Source: a bacterium
Lineage (GTDB): Bacteria > 4484-113 > JAGGVC01
Length of the DNA: 64,000 bases
Direction of reading: 5' to 3'
NCBI GenBank assembly: GCA_039961635.1
Contig: JABRWB010000063.1
Coordinates: 19,644 to 83,643, forward strand
Shown here: positions 23,778-32,759 of the stretch, piece by piece
How positions within the stretch are numbered: position 1 is the stretch's first letter
Layout: every line of letters begins with the position of its first letter
The notes under the pieces: generated by a model
Databases searched by the model: none
Seen by the model: the letters and a program-made list of their open reading frames with translations, nothing else
Told to the model about the DNA's origin: nothing
Position numbers and translations under genes: made by a program

Positions 23778-26105
23778 CTACCCGCCCGCGGCCTGAAGCG
23801 GCGGAACCCTGCGTCCCAGCAGCTCCATAAGAAACTCGCGGCTGCGGCGGGCGCCCGAGCCCGCGGTACCGTCGCCGACCTCGCTGAAAACGTCCTCGAA
23901 CAGCTCGCGGCGTTTCTTCAATATTTTCACCAGGTTTTCCTCGATCGTGTTGCGGCATACGAAATGCCACGCGTTCACGCTCGATTTCTGGCCTATTCTG
24001 TGCGCGCGGGCGACGCGCTGGTCGACAATCGCCGGATTGAACGGCAGGTCGAAATTGACGACTATCGTCGCCGCCTGCAGGTTAAGTCCCGCGCTTCCCG
24101 CATCCGTGGACAAAAATATCTGCGCCTCCCCCCGCGCGAATTCCTGGATTATCTTCGCCCTGTCTCTGGGGCCGACGCCCCCGTGCAGGTAGCGAAACGT
24201 GACGCCCCATTTTTCGAGCTCGCGGGCCAGTATGTCCGCCATCCGCGTCCACTGGGTGAAAATAATCGCGCGGCGCCCCATCCCTTTCACCTGCTCTGAT
24301 ACGAGCACCGAAAGCTCCCGCAGCTTGGCGCTTTCCCTATGCTCCGGAAAAAGCATCTCCGGCGTGTCGCACACCTCGCGCAGCCGCTGCACCGTCGTCA
24401 GCATCGAATCGTATGCGACGCGATCCCACTCCTCGACCGAAAGGAACGCCGCGGCGCGTTCCTCAACGTCGCGGTAAATCTTGGCCTGGACATCGTCCAT
24501 CTCCAGCCACCAGTAGCTTTCCACAAGCTCCGGCAGCTCCGGCAGCGTCTCCTCGCGCGTGCGCCGCAGGCTGACGCCGCTTATTCGCCGCGACGCCTCG
24601 CGCAGATTCCGGTAGCCCTGGATTCCGCCGAATTTGTCGGGCACGATGTAGCGTTCGCGCACAGCGATCGGGTTTTGCCCCAGCACCTCCGGATCTACGA
24701 AAAGCAGCACGTCGAAAAGCTCCATCAGCTCGTTTTCAAGAGGCGTGCCCGTGAGGACGAAGCGGTATTTCGCGGGCATCGAAACCACGGCCTTGTGGGT
24801 CTTGCTCTGCCAGTTCTTTATCCGCTGCGCCTCGTCGAGGATTATCGCGTCTGGGGCGAGCGACAAGAGCCCCCTGTGGTCGCGGAAAGACAGCTCGTAA
24901 TTGACGATGAAGATTTCCGGGTAGCGGCCGACCGGCGCGCCTTGGCCGCGGCGTCTGCGCGCGTCGGCCATCGCGTAAATCTCGTCGCGGCGCTCCCTGT
25001 TACCCTCGATCACGACCGGAGAAAGCGGCGTAAACCTTTCGATTTCCATCTTCCATTGGTGCTTGATGGACGCGGGGCAGATAATGAGCGCGCGCGAAAG
25101 CCCTTCTTTTTTGGCCAGGACGCGCAGCGCGGCCAGCGCCTGCAAGCTTTTGCCGAGGCCCATGTCGTCGGCCAGCATCGCCCTGCCCGTATGCACGAGG
25201 TGGCGGACTCCGGTACGCTGGTAGGGATAGAGCATCGCCGAAACCGCTTCGTTAAGTTCCGCGTCGGAAACCGGAGTCGTAAGCATGGAGGGGGAGTGCG
25301 CACTTGAATGCATCACCGGATCAAACAGCTCTACCGGGGGGGAGGGAGCACGCCCGCCCGAAACCAGAATCGCCCGCAGCGCGCAGTCCCACGCGCCGCG
25401 CTGGATATGCACCGCGCAACCCTTGCTCGCCAGAACGCGCGCGGCCTCGGGCAACTGCCCCGGATTGGCCAGCAGCCAGCGCGCGGCTGGCAGCCCGTTG
25501 CGCTCGATGTAATCCCATTTTTCCAGATACTGCGCCAGCAAATCCGCGAACAGCTTTTTGAGCGTTTTCGGATGAAATCCAACTTCCACCTGATACTTGA
25601 AAAATTTGCTAGGAAGAAATGCGACAGTGCCCGACGCCATCGCCGCAAACGGCGCGCCGAAGCTCTTGTCGAACTCGATCAGCGCATCCGCTTCCTTCAG
25701 CCGCTCGCTGAATTCCCAAATCCGATCGGGCCGGAGGAGCACGCCGCCCTCGCCCGTGAACGCGGAAATCACGGCTGCTATGCGCGGCGTGGTGCGCGTG
25801 GACTTTTTCCTGGCGGCCATTTTGGTATTGCCGGCTGTTGAAATTCCGAAAAACACGACGGTGTGGACTTCGAGATAAGTGTTGTATCGCTCCACGGCCG
25901 CGGGATCGACCGAAATCGCGGGGCTCATCCCCTTCAGCTCGGACAGCAAATCCGGGAAGCGGATCGGGTCGTTCAGCGCCCGCCAGCGGTTGAAGTGTTT
26001 TCGGATGACGGATTGCGCGTGGCGCGGAAGCGCCTTCAGGTTGCCGGTGACGACAATCGATGTGCCGTACTTTCCTCCGACGGTGATTCGCGGCCAGTGG
26101 CTCAC
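23778..26105 (-). CDS. SNF2-family DNA-dependent ATPase / helicase
   Basis: The 775-residue protein has the two RecA-like lobes of SNF2 enzymes. Lobe 1 includes ADDMGLGKSLQALAAL (Walker A), the Walker B LDEAQRIKNW and LTGTPLENELMELF. Lobe 2 includes FTQWTRMADIL, LSTDAGSAGLNLQAA and QRVARAHRIGQK. The DEAQ-type Walker B and compact layout resemble bacterial HepA/SMARCAL1-like ATPases. The ~270 N-terminal residues are unrecognised. The GTG start follows TATACT by exactly 6 nt with no ribosome-binding site. It probably acts in DNA repair or nucleoprotein remodelling. Confidence 0.9.
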   Translation of the reverse strand: MSHWPRITVGGKYGTSIVVTGNLKALPRHAQSVIRKHFNRWRALNDPIRFPDLLSELKGMSPAISVDPAAVERYNTYLEVHTVVFFGISTAGNTKMAARKKSTRTTPRIAAVISAFTGEGGVLLRPDRIWEFSERLKEADALIEFDKSFGAPFAAMASGTVAFLPSKFFKYQVEVGFHPKTLKKLFADLLAQYLEKWDYIERNGLPAARWLLANPGQLPEAARVLASKGCAVHIQRGAWDCALRAILVSGGRAPSPPVELFDPVMHSSAHSPSMLTTPVSDAELNEAVSAMLYPYQRTGVRHLVHTGRAMLADDMGLGKSLQALAALRVLAKKEGLSRALIICPASIKHQWKMEIERFTPLSPVVIEGNRERRDEIYAMADARRRRGQGAPVGRYPEIFIVNYELSFRDHRGLLSLAPDAIILDEAQRIKNWQSKTHKAVVSMPAKYRFVLTGTPLENELMELFDVLLFVDPEVLGQNPIAVRERYIVPDKFGGIQGYRNLREASRRISGVSLRRTREETLPELPELVESYWWLEMDDVQAKIYRDVEERAAAFLSVEEWDRVAYDSMLTTVQRLREVCDTPEMLFPEHRESAKLRELSVLVSEQVKGMGRRAIIFTQWTRMADILARELEKWGVTFRYLHGGVGPRDRAKIIQEFARGEAQIFLSTDAGSAGLNLQAATIVVNFDLPFNPAIVDQRVARAHRIGQKSSVNAWHFVCRNTIEENLVKILKKRRELFEDVFSEVGDGTAGSGARRSREFLMELLGRRVPPLQAAGG

Positions 26106-26111
26106 GGCCGG

Positions 26112-26117
26112 AGTATA
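26112..26117 (-). promoter_or_regulatory. -10 box (TATACT) of the SNF2 gene, leaderless type
   Basis: TATACT on the minus strand, then CCGGCC, then the GTG start. The 6-nt spacing and lack of a Shine-Dalgarno repeat the pattern seen at dinG and fmt. Confidence 0.55.
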
Positions 26118-26202
26118 ACAGCTGCGCGCGGTGCTATTGGCGCGGCCGCGGGGCGCATTCGCTTCGGTTTCGCCTGCCGGAATTGAACATTTCGGGCCGG
26201 GG

Positions 26203-26208
26203 TATAAT
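26203..26208 (+). promoter_or_regulatory. -10 box (TATAAT) of the lipoprotein gene at 26219
   Basis: A perfect TATAAT ends 10 nt before the ATG at 26219. The leader would be at most a few nucleotides, with no room for a ribosome-binding site. Confidence 0.55.
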
Positions 26209-26218
26209 CAAAGCCTGT

Positions 26219-27256
26219 ATGGGGAGATTCGTTGTTCCGGCGATTTGCGCGGCCATTTTGGCCGCCGGCTTCGCGTGCTCCGGCGGGATTATCAGACCGT
26301 TTTTCGAAAACGAAACCGACGCGGCGGTTTTCCAGATCGAGCAATTCAACATTCCCGTTTTGCCCAAGGACGCGGGGGTGTACCAGTTTTGGCTGGCCGC
26401 GGGCGAGACGCGCATTCCTCTGTACCAGTTCGTCGTCGCGGGAACGACGCTTTGGCCGCCGGAATACCTTGATTTGGAAGATCCCGCCAATCCGCCTCCG
26501 GGAATGACGAACCTCGGTACGCTGACGCGCACCGAATCCACAATCGATCTTCCCGAAGGCGTGGTCAAATCGGCGATAGACACCGTATTTCTTACGCTTG
26601 AACCCAAGGCGGAAGACGACGGCGAAATGGGGCAGGTGCTTTTGGCCGGGCGCGTAAATATCCGCGGCCGCTCGAATTTGACGCTCGACACCCAGAATGC
26701 TTACGGCGGTCTGCCGGATGTTTTCTCCGGCTCCGGAACCGCGATGCTGGCCGCGCCGACATACGTTCCGACCGGCGAGCCGGATGAGGTAATCCCGTTT
26801 TTCCGGGGGTTCTGGTTTGTCAAGACGCCGGAGGAAGGCGGCGCGCCGATTCCGGGGCTGGTTCTGCCCGACCTGACGCCGTTCGAAAGCTGGACTTACC
26901 AAGGATGGGCGTACAAGGCGAATCCAGAGGACGAAACGCAATCCATTTTGCTCGACCTCGGCCGGTTCGACAATCCCGCGGCGCCGGATCTTGACGGCGC
27001 GGGCAGCTCCGCGGGCGAAGGAACGCCATACGCGGCGCCTGGAAGCGATTTTATTAATTTCCTTCCCGAAGTGGACTTCCGCGAGGCAGGCTGGCAGTTT
27101 TACATCACCGTGGAGCCGGAGCCGGACAACGACGAATCCGGATTCGCATGGCAAATTCTTGAAGCTACGGTTCCTGCCAACGCGACGGCGGAAACGCTGA
27201 TTACAATGGACAAGTTCACGGGGAATCAGCCGTTCGGAATCGCTCGAATCCTCTAG
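26219..27256 (+). CDS. Lipoprotein with an anti-sigma-factor-like C-terminal domain
   Basis: The 345-residue protein begins MGRFVVPAICAAILAAGFAC, a lipoprotein signal peptide with the lipobox Cys at residue 20. The middle contains GFWFVKTPEEGG, LVLPDLTPFESWTYQGWAYK, LDLGRFDNPAAPDLDG and PYAAPGSDFI. These resemble a domain in exported lipoproteins that databases often label anti-sigma-factor-like. A TATAAT box lies 10 nt before the ATG. Its TAG overlaps the carA stop on the other strand within a shared CTAG. The molecular function is unknown. Confidence 0.7.
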   Translation: MGRFVVPAICAAILAAGFACSGGIIRPFFENETDAAVFQIEQFNIPVLPKDAGVYQFWLAAGETRIPLYQFVVAGTTLWPPEYLDLEDPANPPPGMTNLGTLTRTESTIDLPEGVVKSAIDTVFLTLEPKAEDDGEMGQVLLAGRVNIRGRSNLTLDTQNAYGGLPDVFSGSGTAMLAAPTYVPTGEPDEVIPFFRGFWFVKTPEEGGAPIPGLVLPDLTPFESWTYQGWAYKANPEDETQSILLDLGRFDNPAAPDLDGAGSSAGEGTPYAAPGSDFINFLPEVDFREAGWQFYITVEPEPDNDESGFAWQILEATVPANATAETLITMDKFTGNQPFGIARIL

Positions 27257-28350
27257 CGCGATTTCGCCTGTTCCATCAGCCGGACGAACTCGTCGAACAG
27301 GTAAAGATTGTCGCGCGGCCCGGGGCAGCCTTCGGGATGGTATTGCACCGAAAACAGCGGCAGCGAGCGGTGCTTGAATCCTTCCACCGAATCGTCGTTT
27401 ACGTTCAGTTTCGTGAGAATCAAGTCGTGGCCTTCCGGCGGACGCGCGGTCGCGTAGCCGTGGTTCTGGCTCGTGATGTGCACCCTGCCCGTCTCCAAGT
27501 CCTTGACCGGATGGTTCGCGCCGCGATGCCCGAATTTCAGTTTGTACGTATCAACGCCGAAGGAAAGGCCGATTAGCTGGTGGCCCAGGCATATTCCGAA
27601 CAGCGGATATTTGCCGGACAATTCCAGAATCGTATCTTTCAGATAATGCAGACACGCCTTCGGATCGCCGGGGCCGTTGGACAGAAACACTCCGTCGGGC
27701 GAAAACTTTTCGATTTCTGATGCCGGCGTATCCGCAGGAAATACGCGGGACGCGATGCCCCTGTCGCGCATCGCGCGCAGGATTCCGCGCTTTATCCCGC
27801 AGTCGAACGCGGCGACTTTGAACCGAGGCTCCTCGGGCGCTTCCCAATCGTACGGGGCATCCGGTGTCACTTCGCCGACCAGATCCTGCACGGATAAGTC
27901 GGGCCAATCCCTCGCCGATTTAACCGCCTCGGCCTCCGAAAGCTCGGATGTGATGATGCAGTTCATCGCGCCCGCGTCGCGCAGCCGCTTGGTGATTTCG
28001 CGCGTATCCACGCCTTCTATCCCGCGCTTGCCTTCTTCCGAGAGCCGGTCGGACAACTTCTTGATTGCGCGGAAATTGTCGATGCCGCCGTGCATCGTCG
28101 AGACGACGACGCCGTTTGCCCAAATCCGCCCGCTCTGGTCGTCCTCCGCCGTCCAGCCGTAGCAGCCTATTAGCGGGAACGTGAACGTGATTATTTCGCC
28201 GTGGTAGGACGGGTCGGTGAGTATCTCCTGATAGCCCGTCATGGAAGTGTTGAATACAAGCTCTCCGCCGATGGTTCCGGGAGAACCTATCAGGCGCCCG
28301 CGAAAAACATGCCCGTCTGCAAGGGCTAGGATGGCGGAATTGCTTGACAC
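27253..28350 (-). CDS. carA: Carbamoyl-phosphate synthase small subunit (glutaminase)
   Basis: The 365-residue subunit supplies ammonia from glutamine for carbamoyl phosphate used in pyrimidine and arginine synthesis. The N-terminal CPSase domain shows GELVFNTSMTGYQEILTDPS. The class I glutaminase domain has FLSNGPGDP, the catalytic Cys in LFGICLGHQLIGL, and the His/Glu pair in QYHPEGCPGP. The start is GTG with GGAG 7 nt upstream, only 4 nt after the stop of the preceding gene. No carB lies in the window. Confidence 0.96.
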   Translation of the reverse strand: MSSNSAILALADGHVFRGRLIGSPGTIGGELVFNTSMTGYQEILTDPSYHGEIITFTFPLIGCYGWTAEDDQSGRIWANGVVVSTMHGGIDNFRAIKKLSDRLSEEGKRGIEGVDTREITKRLRDAGAMNCIITSELSEAEAVKSARDWPDLSVQDLVGEVTPDAPYDWEAPEEPRFKVAAFDCGIKRGILRAMRDRGIASRVFPADTPASEIEKFSPDGVFLSNGPGDPKACLHYLKDTILELSGKYPLFGICLGHQLIGLSFGVDTYKLKFGHRGANHPVKDLETGRVHITSQNHGYATARPPEGHDLILTKLNVNDDSVEGFKHRSLPLFSVQYHPEGCPGPRDNLYLFDEFVRLMEQAKSR

Positions 28351-28354
28351 TGCG

Positions 28355-28672
28355 TTACTCCGGGCGCTCCGGCTTGGAGGGAACTTCCCGAGGCGCGGAA
28401 TGAAGCTTGCTTACCGGCTCCAGGCTGTTTGCGGGAATGTGCAGCGGCAATCCAACAAGCTTCCTCAACGAGGATATCCTCTTTTCGATGCGCTCGCTGG
28501 TTTTGGCCAATGGATTGACCGGGTAAAGGTAGCTGAACGCTTTAAGCGCATAACGTTTTCGCGATAGAGATGCGGATTCGGCTCGCTCCTCGGGAGAGAA
28601 CCCGTTGGAAAAAACGGGATAGTCGAACCGCGTAATTTTGCGCAGATTATCCGAACCTGGCTGCTGCTTCAT
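28355..28672 (-). CDS. Small basic protein of unknown function upstream of carA
   Basis: The 105-residue protein begins MKQQPGSDNLRKITRF and is rich in Lys, Arg and Ser. It has no membrane segment or recognised motif. The ATG at 28672 has GGTGAG 6 nt upstream, and a TATAAT box at 28701-28706 supports this start over longer readings. Its stop lies 4 nt before carA, so it is the first gene of a two-gene operon. A regulatory link to carA is possible but not shown. Confidence 0.6.
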   Translation of the reverse strand: MKQQPGSDNLRKITRFDYPVFSNGFSPEERAESASLSRKRYALKAFSYLYPVNPLAKTSERIEKRISSLRKLVGLPLHIPANSLEPVSKLHSAPREVPSKPERPE

Positions 28673-28700
28673 AAGTTGCTCACCGGCGATGAGATGGCGC

Positions 28701-28706
28701 ATTATA
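28701..28706 (-). promoter_or_regulatory. -10 box (TATAAT) of the small gene-carA operon
   Basis: TATAAT on the minus strand ends 28 nt before the ATG at 28672, leaving a short leader with GGTGAG. Confidence 0.55.
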
Positions 28707-28745
28707 GCGCGTCGCCGCGTTCGCGGCAATAGTCCCGCCGCGTTT

Positions 28746-29471
28746 TCAGGATTCCGTCACGAACAGCCTGCGGATATCCTTCACCCGCGACTCATCATCC
28801 GACACGATTTCAATGACAAGCGTCCCAAACCGAAGCGTGCTTCCGGGAATGGATTTCCTTGCCGCGACCGTTGCGTAGACCATCTGCGCGTGCTCGGCCG
28901 AATCGCACAGCAGGTAATTCACGACCACGCGCTTTGTCACCCCGGGCAGAAATACCTGGTTCAGCGCCTGGACGATGCCGGGGCCGACCTTCTCCTCCAG
29001 CAGCTTCAATTCTTTCGAATCCGAATAGTGCTCGCCCGTCAGCATCCATTCGCCGGGCAGCTGTGGCGGGATGATCTTTGCCTGCTCGAGCTTCGAGACG
29101 TCCGGCAGAGCAAGAATCACGCGGCGCGCGAGGCCGGCTTCGGGAGTTATCACCTCGTAGATGCCGGAGCTGCTTTTGACAAGCGTAGCCCTCTGGTCGG
29201 TCAGCCGGACGGCCTCCATCAAAGCGTCCACATCCGAAGGTTTGCACTTGAGGAAGTTGAGCTGGTACTGGAACTCGCCTGCCCGGTAGACGTTGTAGAA
29301 GCCCGCAGTGATGCCCGTGCCGAATTTGTCGGAGAGCGCAGTCAACTCCTCGGCGGTGAGCGTGTATTCGGATACGACGGTCACCGGCTCGGTGAACCCG
29401 GCTCGGTGCAGCACTATCACGATCACCCCGATCGCGAAGACAATCAGCAAATACAAACGCCTGCGTTTCAT
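28746..29471 (-). CDS. Membrane-anchored extracytoplasmic protein of unknown function
   Basis: The 241-residue protein starts with a signal anchor (RRRLYLLIVFAIGVIVIVL) and has a soluble remainder with two similar halves. Each half has a helix-strand pattern (ALSDKFGTGITAGFYNVYR; LLEEKVGPGIVQALNQVFL), suggesting an internal duplication. GGAGG lies 9 nt before the ATG. It follows the TIGR03790-type lipoprotein gene by 37 nt on the same strand and is probably co-transcribed. I do not recognise the family. Confidence 0.7.
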   Translation of the reverse strand: MKRRRLYLLIVFAIGVIVIVLHRAGFTEPVTVVSEYTLTAEELTALSDKFGTGITAGFYNVYRAGEFQYQLNFLKCKPSDVDALMEAVRLTDQRATLVKSSSGIYEVITPEAGLARRVILALPDVSKLEQAKIIPPQLPGEWMLTGEHYSDSKELKLLEEKVGPGIVQALNQVFLPGVTKRVVVNYLLCDSAEHAQMVYATVAARKSIPGSTLRFGTLVIEIVSDDESRVKDIRRLFVTES

Positions 29472-29508
29472 CAGCCCCGACCTCCGTGCGAAGCGAGCGC
29501 CGCCCCGC

Positions 29509-32211
29509 CTAGTCCGTTATTGTACACAACGGGTCGCCCACGACGACTTCCACCCAGGAGACGTAACGCATGCTTCGATACAGCGCTTCAACCGAGGTGT
29601 CCCCCTGCAAATATCTGACAAAAGCGACGCTTTCATCGCCCACCGCGTCCGAAAGAGGCTCCCAGACGTTGCCGATTCCGCAAGTGCCGCCCATCCGGAT
29701 GAAATCGGCAATGAGCGATTGACCGTTTCTGCCGCCTTCGGTGAAACTCCAGCCGTTGAAACTTTCGTACGTAATGAACATCGCGCCGGGGCGGTAAGCG
29801 AAATCCACGCCGGTCAAAATCCACTCGACTCCGGGATCGTTTGCTGCATGGACGCCATGCGAGCACAGGCCGATCAAATTCTGGCTTATTGTGTCGTCGT
29901 CAATGAAAGTGCGATTGACGAACGCGGGTGTGTCGTCTTCGAAAAGGTTTGCGCCGAAATTATTAAGAACCGTCGTTGCGCTTGGCCGCCCGTCGGCCGT
30001 TGGAGAATGCATCATGTCGTAATTCTTGTCGGACTGGTCATCAAGCACAATCCAGCCGTCGGTATTTCCCGGAGCCGCCTTCGAGCGATCCACTATCAAC
30101 TTTGCTTCGTCTATCGTATATGCGTCGAGCCGGGAAACAAGGTATGCGAGCGTCAAATCTTCGTATGTGTACGCGAACGGTAGAAATGCGGCCGTTGGAA
30201 CGAGTTCCGCGCGGAACGGATTAATATTGCGACCAGCGATGTTGTAATCGGCGTCGAAAATACAGCAAAGCTCGGCATCCACGCTTGCCTCGTCGTAATC
30301 GTTGTAGCTGCTTCCGCTGGCGCGCTTGATTTTAAGCGGAACGCCTTTGCAAAGCACAATAAATTTGATTTCATCCTTCAGACCGGTATCGGTCAGGTGC
30401 GCTTCTATTTCGGGGCGTATCGTGGAATCGTAGTAACCGCGCCGTACTATCTCCAGATTCGATTCGTCGGGATCGTCCCACGCCACTCCGTACAAATTCC
30501 CCGGGTCTATTCCGCGGCCCGTCGTGATATCCGCGTAATATTCCGCAAGTTCCTGGCTGCCCGGAAACACCGTACTGTAAACGACCAAAACATCCTCGCG
30601 CCCCGCAACAACCGTGACGTCATGCGTGACCGGCGCGCTTACCGCGCCGTCGTTGTCCACCACCGTAAGCGTAACCGTGAAAAGCCCGGCATTCGTCCAG
30701 GTGTGGTCGGCCTGCGGAACCGTCGTCACGTCGGGAGCAGTCGCGTCGCCCCAATCCCAGTGGTATTCCACCACCGTTCCGTCGGAGTCAGTCGAGCCGC
30801 TCGCGTCGAACCGCGGCGCGGAAGGAACGAGATTACGCATCGTTTGATCCGGGCCTGTCAGAACCGCGACGGGCGCGACCGCGGTGTACGCCTGCACCGG
30901 GGAGGGAACCGCGCTGGGGATTTGTTCCGCGCTGCGCGTGGTTATCACAAAGTAGTAATCAGTTAGCGGAGTTAATCCAGCGAAAGTGTGAGATGTTTCC
31001 GTCGGTGCCAGCGTCGCGTCCAGCGTGTAGTCTGCAAGGTCGCTTCCGCCTGTTGTGCTTTTCCAGCATAGGATTTCGGCCGCGACGGGATCGGTCAATG
31101 CATCCCATTCAATCGTCACGTTTTCGCGATCCACGAAAGTAGCGCGCTGGTTGGCCGGTGCCGCGGGAACCGGCGGCCGGAAGCTGTACGGCCTGTTTCC
31201 CCATGTTTCCTGCCCCGCTTCCACGCTTTCGGGGCCGAGCGGGACGACGCGCACTTCGTAATCGCCGTACGCTCCCAAATCGAGATAAAGCGAATGCCTC
31301 ACCACCTGGTCGGCGGCCGGCGGCGCGGCCAGACCGACGGACGCAGCGAGCGTGTATTCGAACGGCTGCGCCGACTCGGCCTTGTATCCCAGATACACGT
31401 TGTATCCGGTCAGCGTCGAAAGGTAGTTGATCGCGATTGGAGTGATGTCGGAAACGCCCACTTCGCCGTTTTGGTCTCCGTCGGCCACCGCGAGCACGGT
31501 TCCCGACGTCGCGCCGTAAAACAGCGCAATCGGCGTGATATCGGCGACGCCCACCTCGCCGTTCTGGTCGTAGTCGCCCGTATTGCGCTGGTTCCATTGA
31601 ACCAAAAGCCTTGGCGGTAGGTCGGCAAAAGAAACGGAAAGAAGCCCCGGTTTGTTGGCGACGCCCGAAGGCGGATGAGGCCCGGCCTGGCTTGGGGAAC
31701 GCGCGGGGCCGGGTGCGACGACGAACCTGGCGAGCACTTCACCGCGCTCGATCTGAACCGGCGCAAGTCCGGCGAACGCCGCGCCCGCGGCAATCCTTCC
31801 GGGCAGCGATGCTTCGACCAAAGTCACCTGCGCGTCGGCAAGCGCGCCCGCAAATTCCGCGGAAACGCCGTGCCAGCCCGATTTATCGAAATGCAGCTCG
31901 GAGATTAACTCCGCAAGCTGCTGAGCACGTTCGGAGGATACGGTTACAACGGTGTTGCCGGATTCGGTTTCGGCGTACGCAGTCACGGCGGGGCCGCTTG
32001 CATAGCGCAGCGACAGTCCGCCGCCGAGTTCAATCGTGTCCCAGGCTCTGTCCGCAAGCGCGGGATAGGCAGGTGCCTTGACGCCGAATTCGCCGCCCGA
32101 GGGCGAGTTGGTGCGAACCGCGCCGCCGGTGCAGGACGCGGCGGCGAATGCGATCGAGAAAACGAGAACGAAGCGGACGGCCGTCCGGGAAAAGGTGAAA
32201 CCGAAATTCAT
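29509..32211 (-). CDS. Lipoprotein with dockerin-like, Fn3 and PKD domains and a TIGR03790-type C terminus
   Basis: The 900-residue exported lipoprotein has lipobox AAAS-C near residue 26. Two dockerin-like calcium-loop repeats (~215-275) read GDYDQNGEVGVADITPIAL and GDQNGEVGVSDITPIAI. They are followed by an Fn3-like domain (~350-445, VTIEWDALTDP...YYFVITTRS) and a PKD domain (~455-535, YHWDWGDA). The C-terminal ~360 residues (DVLVVYSTVFPGSQELAEYY... VGDPLCTITD) match the TIGR03790 family of unknown function. GGAGG and a TATAAT box at 32255-32260 precede it. It may attach to a cohesin-like partner or simply bind calcium; no cohesin is seen here. Confidence 0.8.
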   Translation of the reverse strand: MNFGFTFSRTAVRFVLVFSIAFAAASCTGGAVRTNSPSGGEFGVKAPAYPALADRAWDTIELGGGLSLRYASGPAVTAYAETESGNTVVTVSSERAQQLAELISELHFDKSGWHGVSAEFAGALADAQVTLVEASLPGRIAAGAAFAGLAPVQIERGEVLARFVVAPGPARSPSQAGPHPPSGVANKPGLLSVSFADLPPRLLVQWNQRNTGDYDQNGEVGVADITPIALFYGATSGTVLAVADGDQNGEVGVSDITPIAINYLSTLTGYNVYLGYKAESAQPFEYTLAASVGLAAPPAADQVVRHSLYLDLGAYGDYEVRVVPLGPESVEAGQETWGNRPYSFRPPVPAAPANQRATFVDRENVTIEWDALTDPVAAEILCWKSTTGGSDLADYTLDATLAPTETSHTFAGLTPLTDYYFVITTRSAEQIPSAVPSPVQAYTAVAPVAVLTGPDQTMRNLVPSAPRFDASGSTDSDGTVVEYHWDWGDATAPDVTTVPQADHTWTNAGLFTVTLTVVDNDGAVSAPVTHDVTVVAGREDVLVVYSTVFPGSQELAEYYADITTGRGIDPGNLYGVAWDDPDESNLEIVRRGYYDSTIRPEIEAHLTDTGLKDEIKFIVLCKGVPLKIKRASGSSYNDYDEASVDAELCCIFDADYNIAGRNINPFRAELVPTAAFLPFAYTYEDLTLAYLVSRLDAYTIDEAKLIVDRSKAAPGNTDGWIVLDDQSDKNYDMMHSPTADGRPSATTVLNNFGANLFEDDTPAFVNRTFIDDDTISQNLIGLCSHGVHAANDPGVEWILTGVDFAYRPGAMFITYESFNGWSFTEGGRNGQSLIADFIRMGGTCGIGNVWEPLSDAVGDESVAFVRYLQGDTSVEALYRSMRYVSWVEVVVGDPLCTITD

Positions 32212-32254
32212 AATCCATCCTCCCGCGGCGGGGCGCGCGCCCGCCGCATTCCGG

Positions 32255-32260
32255 ATTATA
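32255..32260 (-). promoter_or_regulatory. -10 box (TATAAT) of the TIGR03790 lipoprotein gene
   Basis: TATAAT on the minus strand is about 43 nt before the start at 32211, with GGGAGG in the leader. It forms a divergent pair with the box at 32305-32310. Confidence 0.6.
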
Positions 32261-32304
32261 CTTTATTCATCGCAAAAAATGGCAATGCAAAGCCCTGCCA
32301 AGGG

Positions 32305-32310
32305 TATAAT
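32305..32310 (+). promoter_or_regulatory. -10 box (TATAAT) of the BON lipoprotein gene
   Basis: TATAAT lies 22 nt before the ATG at 32333, with GGAGG at 32322-32326 between them. Confidence 0.6.
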
Positions 32311-32332
32311 TCCGCGTCGCCGGAGGTGGCGT

Positions 32333-32701
32333 ATGAGGATATTGGCCGGATTGCTTTTTTTCGTTTTCATAATTTCGGTGGCGTCGTGCGACCAGCTGAA
32401 GAACGCGGTGATGGGCGACGACGGCACGAAAAACGACCTCGCAAAGGCGGTGCAGGCAAAACTTGACTCGGACGAGCTGCTTGCCGCCGCGGGAGTTGTC
32501 GCTAGCGCCGACCCGAAAACCGGCGAGGTGACGCTGCGGGGCGAGGTTTCGCTTCCCGAGCTGATTCAAAAAGCGGAAGAACTTGCCAAATCGGTTCCGG
32601 GCGTCAAGTCGGTCGTGAACCGGGTCATCATGCAGGAGCAGGACAGCGGGATGCTGCAGGAACCGGTAAACACGCCTGCCGGACAGGCGCTGGGATTCTA
32701 G
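32333..32701 (+). CDS. BON-domain lipoprotein
   Basis: The 122-residue protein begins MRILAGLLFFVFIISVASC, a lipoprotein signal peptide with the lipobox Cys at residue 19. Residues ~35-105 form a BON domain (DLAKAVQAKLDSDELL... GEVTLRGEVSLPELIQKAEE... VPGVKSVVNRV), a fold associated with phospholipid binding in envelope proteins such as OsmY. GGAGG 6 nt upstream fixes the start, although the frame is open further upstream. It is divergent from the dockerin-like lipoprotein. Confidence 0.9.
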   Translation: MRILAGLLFFVFIISVASCDQLKNAVMGDDGTKNDLAKAVQAKLDSDELLAAAGVVASADPKTGEVTLRGEVSLPELIQKAEELAKSVPGVKSVVNRVIMQEQDSGMLQEPVNTPAGQALGF

Positions 32702-32759
32702 CCGCGCAACCGCGTGCGGCGCGCGCGAAGGTAAAGAGATTATCAACCGGCGACCGGCG

